This document shows positions 33,970-37,742 of a DNA stretch of 37,742 nt, one piece after another; positions within the stretch are counted from its first letter, which is position 1, and each line of letters opens with the position of its first letter. Source of the DNA: Victivallaceae bacterium. GTDB lineage: Bacteria; Verrucomicrobiota; Lentisphaeria; Victivallales; Victivallaceae. The stretch is taken from positions 1-37,742 of the forward strand of contig JAKIUY010000033.1 in assembly GCA_021647315.1 (NCBI GenBank). Reading direction: 5' to 3'. The notes beneath the pieces were generated by a model, which was not told the origin of the DNA, ran no database searches, and saw only the letters and a list, made by a program, of their open reading frames with translations. Made by a program: the position numbers and the translations under genes.

Positions 33970-34065
33970 TAGACCTTACTCGAAAAGGGTGTGCGATTGC
34001 GAGTTTTTGTTATAGAAAATATCTGGGTTTCTATCGGAAGTATAAACTATCGCAAAAATTCGCAC
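33970..34065 (+). other. Structured region downstream of fabI
   Basis: Starts with TAGACnnnACTCGAAAAGG (33970-33988). Outer arms GTGCGA (33991-33996) and TCGCAC (34060-34065) enclose further complementary segments: GTTTTTGT near 34003 with GCAAAAAT near 34052, and the inner hairpin ATAGAAA (34012-34018) with TTTCTAT (34028-34034). The nested stems span about 75 nt. It may be a transcription end structure or an RNA element; no T-run follows. Confidence 0.45.
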
Positions 34066-34090
34066 ATTAATAATATTTTTCTCAATACGC

Positions 34091-34119
34091 TTGCTTTATC
34101 ATCAAAACTTATGTATAAT
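34091..34119 (+). promoter_or_regulatory. Sigma70-like promoter of the first pseudopilin gene
   Basis: TTGCTT (34091-34096), a 17-nt spacer and a consensus TATAAT (34114-34119). Unlike the next two genes it has no TGCAAACGTTTGCA site nearby, so this gene may be outside the LacI regulon. Confidence 0.6.
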
Positions 34120-34175
34120 TAAAATATGGAATTAAGATTTATTGCCATGAGAAAGGCTTTAATGTAATTAAACCA

Positions 34176-34883
34176 ATGAGAATAACAATGAAAAAGAAAA
34201 CACCTCAATATGTTGATACTGTAATGTTTACATTAATAGAATTGCTCGTTGTAATTGCGATTATCGCCATTCTGGCGAGTATGCTACTACCGGCATTGAA
34301 TATGGCACGGGAAAAGGCAAAATCAATAAAATGTGCAGCAAACTTGAAGCAGTGCGGACTGAACTTTGCATTTTATATTGATAATTATGATGGACGAATT
34401 CCAATTCGTGTTAAGACTAACTTTGCTGGTTCTCCGGCTTACGCCGCGACTGCGCCATATTGGTATCAAACTATGAATATGGCTGGATTACTTATTGATG
34501 GTTCTTCTAGGTCTGGCGTGCAAGTGGGACGTAACTCTGTCTATTCATGTCCATCCATGACCGATGCGACAAATTCCCAGAAAGATCATTGGTTAGGCTA
34601 TGGTATAAATGCAAACTCATTCTGGACTGATTATCGTAAAATTACAACAATCAAAAAACCCTCGGCCAGAATGATTCTGTCTGACTCTATGAATGATGGC
34701 TTTTCTTATACTGTAGGCACTGCGAAGCCGATATATTACATAAATCCACGCCATACTAGTAATTCATCCTACAATAGCCTCTATGTTGACGGTCATGCCA
34801 AAAACCTAAAACATGTTTTCTCCAACGCAGACACCGCAACCAACTCTGAAGCAAAGAATTTCTGGGGATACTATGACTGGTAA
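34176..34883 (+). CDS. Pseudopilin-like protein with H-Xn-DG motif, paralogue 1
   Basis: A 235-residue protein with a type IV pilin-like N-terminus ([20 protein letters not shown]) followed by [20 protein letters not shown], the form common in Lentisphaerae. The conserved Glu at +5 is present, but the residue before Phe is Met, not the Gly expected by prepilin peptidase. A globular domain follows, with CxxM-type [32 protein letters not shown] and, near the C-terminus, [19 protein letters not shown], a variant (H-x11-DG) of the 'H-X9-DG' domain. The C-terminus ends NFWGYYDW. Role unknown; probably surface-exposed. ATG 34188 is an alternative start, and neither has a strong ribosome-binding site. 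It is closely related to the product at 36212. Confidence 0.85.
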   Translation: MRITMKKKTPQYVDTVMFTLIELLVVIAIIAILASMLLPALNMAREKAKSIKCAANLKQCGLNFAFYIDNYDGRIPIRVKTNFAGSPAYAATAPYWYQTMNMAGLLIDGSSRSGVQVGRNSVYSCPSMTDATNSQKDHWLGYGINANSFWTDYRKITTIKKPSARMILSDSMNDGFSYTVGTAKPIYYINPRHTSNSSYNSLYVDGHAKNLKHVFSNADTATNSEAKNFWGYYDW

Positions 34884-34917
34884 GAAAGACAATTATTACA
34901 AATCTTTCAATAAGTTC

Positions 34918-34945
34918 TTGATTTATCAAAATAAATAGTTATAAT
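34918..34945 (+). promoter_or_regulatory. Sigma70 promoter of the lacI-family gene
   Basis: TTGATT (34918-34923), a 16-nt spacer, TATAAT (34940-34945). The operator palindrome begins three bases after the -10 box and would cover the transcription start. Confidence 0.7.
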
Positions 34946-34948
34946 AAG

Positions 34949-34962
34949 TGCAAACGTTTGCA
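34949..34962. promoter_or_regulatory. LacI-type operator O1 (TGCAAACGTTTGCA)
   Basis: A perfect 14-bp palindrome with the central CG characteristic of LacI/GalR-family operators. It is placed over the expected start site of the regulator's own promoter, suggesting autorepression. The same 14 bases recur at 36143 and 36908. Confidence 0.88.
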
Positions 34963-35009
34963 TACTATCGAAAAATATGATTTAGGTACAGCTTTCAGTT
35001 AAGGGCAAA

Positions 35010-36074
35010 ATGAGAAGAGCCAATATAACAGTTAAGGATATCGCGAGAATGGCTGACGTTAATGCGTCAACGGTATCGCGGGCTTTTAATCCAAAGACGC
35101 GTAATATGATTTCCGAGAAGGTTAGAGAGCGGATCTTTGCGATTGCGGAAAAACATGAGTATGAACCAAAAAGTTCAGCCCGTTCTCTGGTGACTGGCAA
35201 AAGTTTTCAGCTTGGCATAATCCTGCATAGCCTGGAAGCAGATTTGAGTTCACCGACGATGGCAATGTTTCTGAGTGAATTCTGCCGAGAGGCAATGCGG
35301 CAGAATTATCAGACTGTTTTACTGCCGATAGAAGACGGTGAATTTGACAAGAAAGTAGTCAAAAACATTCGTAGCAGCAAAGCTGACGGCTATTTTATCG
35401 GAGCACCTTTAATGGGAATGCAGACTCTGGAAGAGTTGACCAAGCGTCATATTCCGGTCGCCACCTATATATCAGATAACAACCTTATGTATGGACTTGA
35501 TAAGGTTACCTTTATCCAGACGGATGATAGTACGGGCTATACTACAATGTTCAAGACCATCAAGGAACGCGGTTTTGATTCTATAGCTCTTTTTTATCCC
35601 GACATGATGAAAACCCATCCGAGAATGAGACTTGAGCCTATTGCGGCTGAATACGGCATTCATGTATCTGAACGGATTAAATATAATTCGTCTAAGGCTC
35701 CAGTCATGAGTTGGCAGAGTAGCTACCAAGCTGCCAAGAAGTTGCTGGCACGGATTGTCAAGCATCAATTAATCTATTGTTCCAGTGATCTTGTTGCGCT
35801 CGGGTTATGCCATGCGTTGAGTGACACTGGAATTATACCAGGCAAAGATATTTCAGTTATTGCCTATGACAATATAGCTGAGTGCCAAAATTGCAACTCT
35901 ACTGAGTCTGAATTATTAGCAACAATCGAAAAAAATGACCGTTTAGCTGGTAAAACAATGGTACAGACATTAATCGCTGATATTGAGAACTCGAAACAAT
36001 TGCAGAAAACTAGGATTATCAAAATTCCAACTACATTCATCCCCCGGGCTAGTCTGGGATTCTGTAAAAAATGA
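35010..36074 (+). CDS. LacI-family transcriptional regulator
   Basis: A 354-residue one-component regulator. The N-terminal helix-turn-helix ITVKDIARMADVNASTVSRA (about 6-25) and hinge helix SSARSLVTGKS fit the family. The rest is a periplasmic-binding-protein-like ligand domain: FQLGIIL, KADGYFIGAPL, SDLVALGLCHAL and ISVIAYDN. The ligand is presumably a sugar or oligosaccharide and cannot be named. AGGG lies a few bases before the ATG. Three identical palindromes around it, including one at its own promoter, identify probable targets: itself, the second pseudopilin and the beta-helix protein. The C-terminal AT-rich inverted repeat TGAAAAT/ATTTTCA followed by T6 (36072-36093) may be a weak terminator. 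Confidence 0.93.
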   Translation: MRRANITVKDIARMADVNASTVSRAFNPKTRNMISEKVRERIFAIAEKHEYEPKSSARSLVTGKSFQLGIILHSLEADLSSPTMAMFLSEFCREAMRQNYQTVLLPIEDGEFDKKVVKNIRSSKADGYFIGAPLMGMQTLEELTKRHIPVATYISDNNLMYGLDKVTFIQTDDSTGYTTMFKTIKERGFDSIALFYPDMMKTHPRMRLEPIAAEYGIHVSERIKYNSSKAPVMSWQSSYQAAKKLLARIVKHQLIYCSSDLVALGLCHALSDTGIIPGKDISVIAYDNIAECQNCNSTESELLATIEKNDRLAGKTMVQTLIADIENSKQLQKTRIIKIPTTFIPRASLGFCKK

Positions 36075-36106
36075 AAATTATTTTCAATTTTTTAAAAAAA
36101 ATACTA

Positions 36107-36135
36107 TTGACTTTTTTATGAAAGTATGATATACT
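36107..36135 (+). promoter_or_regulatory. Sigma70 promoter of the second pseudopilin gene
   Basis: TTGACT (36107-36112), exactly 17 nt, TATACT (36130-36135). This is close to consensus and the strongest promoter I see in the window. Operator O2 begins seven bases downstream, at the expected start site. Confidence 0.8.
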
Positions 36136-36142
36136 TAATCTA

Positions 36143-36156
36143 TGCAAACGTTTGCA
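36143..36156. promoter_or_regulatory. LacI-type operator O2 (TGCAAACGTTTGCA)
   Basis: Identical to O1, and extended by one matching base on each side to ATGCAAACGTTTGCAT. Its position at +1 predicts repression by blocking RNA polymerase. Confidence 0.9.
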
Positions 36157-36211
36157 TAACACGGTGTTTATTGTAAATAAGAGTCAACAACCCCCACAAG
36201 GAGAAGAGATC

Positions 36212-36877
36212 ATGAAAGACCGGAAAACAAGACAAAGTTTTAACAGAAAAGAGTTCACTCTGATAGAATTGCTCGTTGTAATCGCGATTATTGCTATTCT
36301 GGCGAGTATGTTATTGCCGGCGTTAAATCAGGCACGTGAAAAGGCAAAATCAATAAAATGCGCGTCAAATTTGAAACAGTGCGGTGTTAACTTTGCACTG
36401 TATATGGATAGCTATGATGGACGGCTCCCGATTCGTCTTGGTCCCCCAGCATGGAGTGTAATTCTGTATAACAGTGGATATATTAAAGACAGCCATGCGG
36501 CAAATGGTTTGCAAATAGGACGCAACTCTGTCTATTCCTGCCCAACCATGACTAAAGCTACTGATGCGGCGGGCAGAAACTGGGGTGGGTATGGCATTAA
36601 TACTCCGACATTCTTTAAGGATTATCGTAAAATTACGACAATCAAGAAACCGACAGCCAGAATGATCCTGGCTGACTCTTTTCCAGATGGCAGAAATTAC
36701 AATGTAACTTTTTTAGTTTCAAAACCTTATAAAATCAATCCGCGCCATAACAGTAATTCAGCCTATAACAGTCTTTATGTTGATGGTCATGTTAAAACCC
36801 TGAAGCATATTTTTACTCAGGCTGAAAGAGTAACTAATTCTGAAGCAAATAATTTCTGGGGTGGCACTGACTGGTAA
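36212..36877 (+). CDS. Pseudopilin-like protein with H-Xn-DG motif, paralogue 2
   Basis: A 221-residue paralogue of the 34176 product: the same [20 protein letters not shown] helix followed by [20 protein letters not shown], the same [34 protein letters not shown] and [19 protein letters not shown] blocks, and a C-terminal NFWGGTDW. The residue before Phe is Glu (RKEFTL), so again there is no Gly at -1. AAGGAG eight bases before ATG 36212 fixes the start; an in-frame TTG at 36152 lies inside the operator and is not used. The gap between the shared N-terminal and central blocks differs most, and may carry the specificity. It is controlled by a strong promoter with operator O2. Confidence 0.9.
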   Translation: MKDRKTRQSFNRKEFTLIELLVVIAIIAILASMLLPALNQAREKAKSIKCASNLKQCGVNFALYMDSYDGRLPIRLGPPAWSVILYNSGYIKDSHAANGLQIGRNSVYSCPTMTKATDAAGRNWGGYGINTPTFFKDYRKITTIKKPTARMILADSFPDGRNYNVTFLVSKPYKINPRHNSNSAYNSLYVDGHVKTLKHIFTQAERVTNSEANNFWGGTDW

Positions 36878-36883
36878 GTCAGT
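36866..36883 (+). other. Hairpin over the stop codon of the second pseudopilin gene
   Basis: ACTGACT-ggta-AGTCAGT is a perfect 7-bp stem that includes the TAA stop at 36875-36877. It is followed by A-rich, not T-rich, sequence, so it may protect the mRNA 3' end or allow readthrough rather than terminate. Confidence 0.4.
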
Positions 36884-36907
36884 AAAAAGGCTATTCAGTT
36901 TAACTCG

Positions 36908-36921
36908 TGCAAACGTTTGCA
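36908..36921. promoter_or_regulatory. LacI-type operator O3 (TGCAAACGTTTGCA)
   Basis: A third identical palindrome, 140 bp upstream of the beta-helix gene. Unlike O1 and O2, no good -35/-10 pair precedes it; the best is TTTAAC near 36899 without a -35. It may control a non-consensus promoter, or act as a roadblock on transcripts from the second pseudopilin gene. Confidence 0.85.
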
Positions 36922-37060
36922 CAAAACCGAAAAGATATGCCATTCTCACCTAATGTAGCCGAATTCAGCAAGGAGGAGATAGAAAATCTTTTTTGTACTA
37001 CTATGTAGGATAATGACAGAACTATTAACAATGGAACTATTATCATAAGGAGATGTAAAA
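36922..37060 (+). promoter_or_regulatory. Leader of the beta-helix gene with orphan Shine-Dalgarno and possible leader peptide
   Basis: AAGGAGGAG at 36970-36978 is a near-ideal ribosome-binding site, but no ATG, GTG or TTG follows at a normal distance. An 11-codon frame, ATG 37013 to TAA 37048 (MTELLTMELLS), ends on the Shine-Dalgarno AAGGAG (37047-37052) of the beta-helix gene. This arrangement could couple or attenuate translation; it could equally be chance. Confidence 0.35.
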
Positions 37061-37742
37061 ATGAAATTTGGTCAAATTATATTTTTTGTATTATTTTTTC
37101 TTGGATCGGCATGGATAGTTCGTTTTAATCTACAAGCAGCTGACTATCATGTGACAACGACGGGTAATGATAACAATGGTGGCACTTCGACAACAGATGC
37201 CTGGAAAACTATAGGTTATGCAGCTGGAGCAGCGACAGCAGGTGATACAATCCATGTGCATCCGGGCACTTATCGTGAAGGTAAGATTCAGATTGATGCG
37301 GCAAATAGCAACGGGGTGACGCTGTTGGCAGAGGGTGAAGTAACTATTTCTAACAACATTGAAGTTTTCGAAGATACCACTACAAGTGGCTGGACTGTTT
37401 ATGATGCGACGAAATATATTTATGCTTCAAGTGTCACTTATGCTCCAGGGGCATATAATACTTCAAATTTAGCATATGGCTATTTTGAGTATAACAATAT
37501 GCCTTATAAATTAGTTCCTTATACAAGCTGGACAGCTTTTACGAGTTCTTTAGATACGGAAGGTAATTACATTGGTCCAGGTACGTTCTATGATGTGAAT
37601 GGTATATATGGTACGGCCAATACGATTTATATTCGTTTGGGGGCGACCGAACAAATGGGTTGGTTGGGAATGAGTGGGATTGCCCAGAATCCGGATAATT
37701 TGAAAATTCACCTGAGTGTTGATCCACCCTGGATTAATATAT
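37061..37742 (+). CDS. Secreted right-handed beta-helix protein (partial, runs off the window)
   Basis: The frame is open from ATG 37061, with AAGGAG eight bases upstream, to the window end: 227 codons without stop. An N-terminal signal peptide (about 1-26, IIFFVLFFLGSAWIV...LQA, probable cleavage before ADYHV) is followed by YHVTTTGNDNNGGTSTTDAW, KTIGYAAGAATAGDTIHVHP and GTYRE. This is the typical beginning of DUF1565/parallel beta-helix proteins of the pectate-lyase superfold. Such proteins bind or cleave polysaccharides; the catalytic region lies beyond the window, so activity cannot be stated. Operator O3 upstream links it to the LacI regulator. Confidence 0.85.
   Translation, partial: MKFGQIIFFVLFFLGSAWIVRFNLQAADYHVTTTGNDNNGGTSTTDAWKTIGYAAGAATAGDTIHVHPGTYREGKIQIDAANSNGVTLLAEGEVTISNNIEVFEDTTTSGWTVYDATKYIYASSVTYAPGAYNTSNLAYGYFEYNNMPYKLVPYTSWTAFTSSLDTEGNYIGPGTFYDVNGIYGTANTIYIRLGATEQMGWLGMSGIAQNPDNLKIHLSVDPPWINI

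Noticed and set aside
1-37742. CRISPR array or phage/defence island
   Set aside because: The repeats are either dispersed singly or are tandem heptamers without spacers; no Cas, integrase, capsid or restriction genes were found.

Overview
The window reads like a chromosome segment from a Gram-negative bacterium of the Planctomycetota-Verrucomicrobiota-Chlamydiota group, most likely a Lentisphaerota (Victivallis/Lentisphaera-like) member. The evidence is lipid A and heptose genes (lpxD, two acyltransferases, rfaE2), a formylglycine-type sulfatase, and two pseudopilin-like proteins with the FTLIELLVV...LLPALN...[10 protein letters not shown] start and a C-terminal H-Xn-DG motif. These flank a LacI regulator and a secreted beta-helix protein, a combination typical of Lentisphaerae. 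The phylum call is inference from protein style; no rRNA is present.

Layout. 1-10.3 kb is mostly housekeeping on the plus strand: a ThyA-superfamily thymidylate synthase, a small membrane protein (minus), cinA, an oligopeptide-type ABC ATPase coupled to a TPR protein, lpxD, a family B DNA polymerase, accA and an N-acetylglutamate-synthase-like GNAT. 10.3-16.9 kb holds tRNA-Asp(GTC), a hypothetical membrane protein, an ATP-type phosphofructokinase, a repeat-rich zone with a transposase scrap, an S41 protease and a DUF58 protein. 16.9-25.9 kb holds an AraC remnant, a sulfatase, a minus-strand hpt-nth-DUF374 acyltransferase operon, hisH, a Zn-metallopeptidase remnant, a PP2C phosphatase, an EF-G-like GTPase and dCMP deaminase. 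26.1-34.0 kb holds rfaE2 overlapping an LpxL-like acyltransferase, a large hypothetical protein, rpe, pepD, a LysM lipoprotein (minus) and fabI.

34.1-37.7 kb is the most distinctive part. A pseudopilin-like gene, a LacI regulator, a paralogous pseudopilin-like gene and a secreted beta-helix protein (cut by the window edge) lie head to tail. The same perfect 14-bp palindrome, TGCAAACGTTTGCA, stands before lacI, before the second pseudopilin and before the beta-helix gene. At the first two sites it lies directly downstream of a good sigma70 -10 box. This looks like a local LacI regulon joining sensing of a sugar or glycan, a surface pseudopilin-like protein and an extracellular glycan-active or glycan-binding protein.

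The intergenic DNA is unusually rich in dispersed repeats. There are four copies of a 90-bp element, a TACCC/GGGTA palindrome family, an ACCGGC-GCCGG hairpin family (two copies extended by ACAGGAT-type inverted repeats), three arrays of a degenerate heptamer RRYTRRA (two of which supply the stop codon of the preceding gene), and several smaller shared segments. Three gene remnants (AraC, Zn-metallopeptidase, transposase) also suggest decay and rearrangement between otherwise intact core genes.
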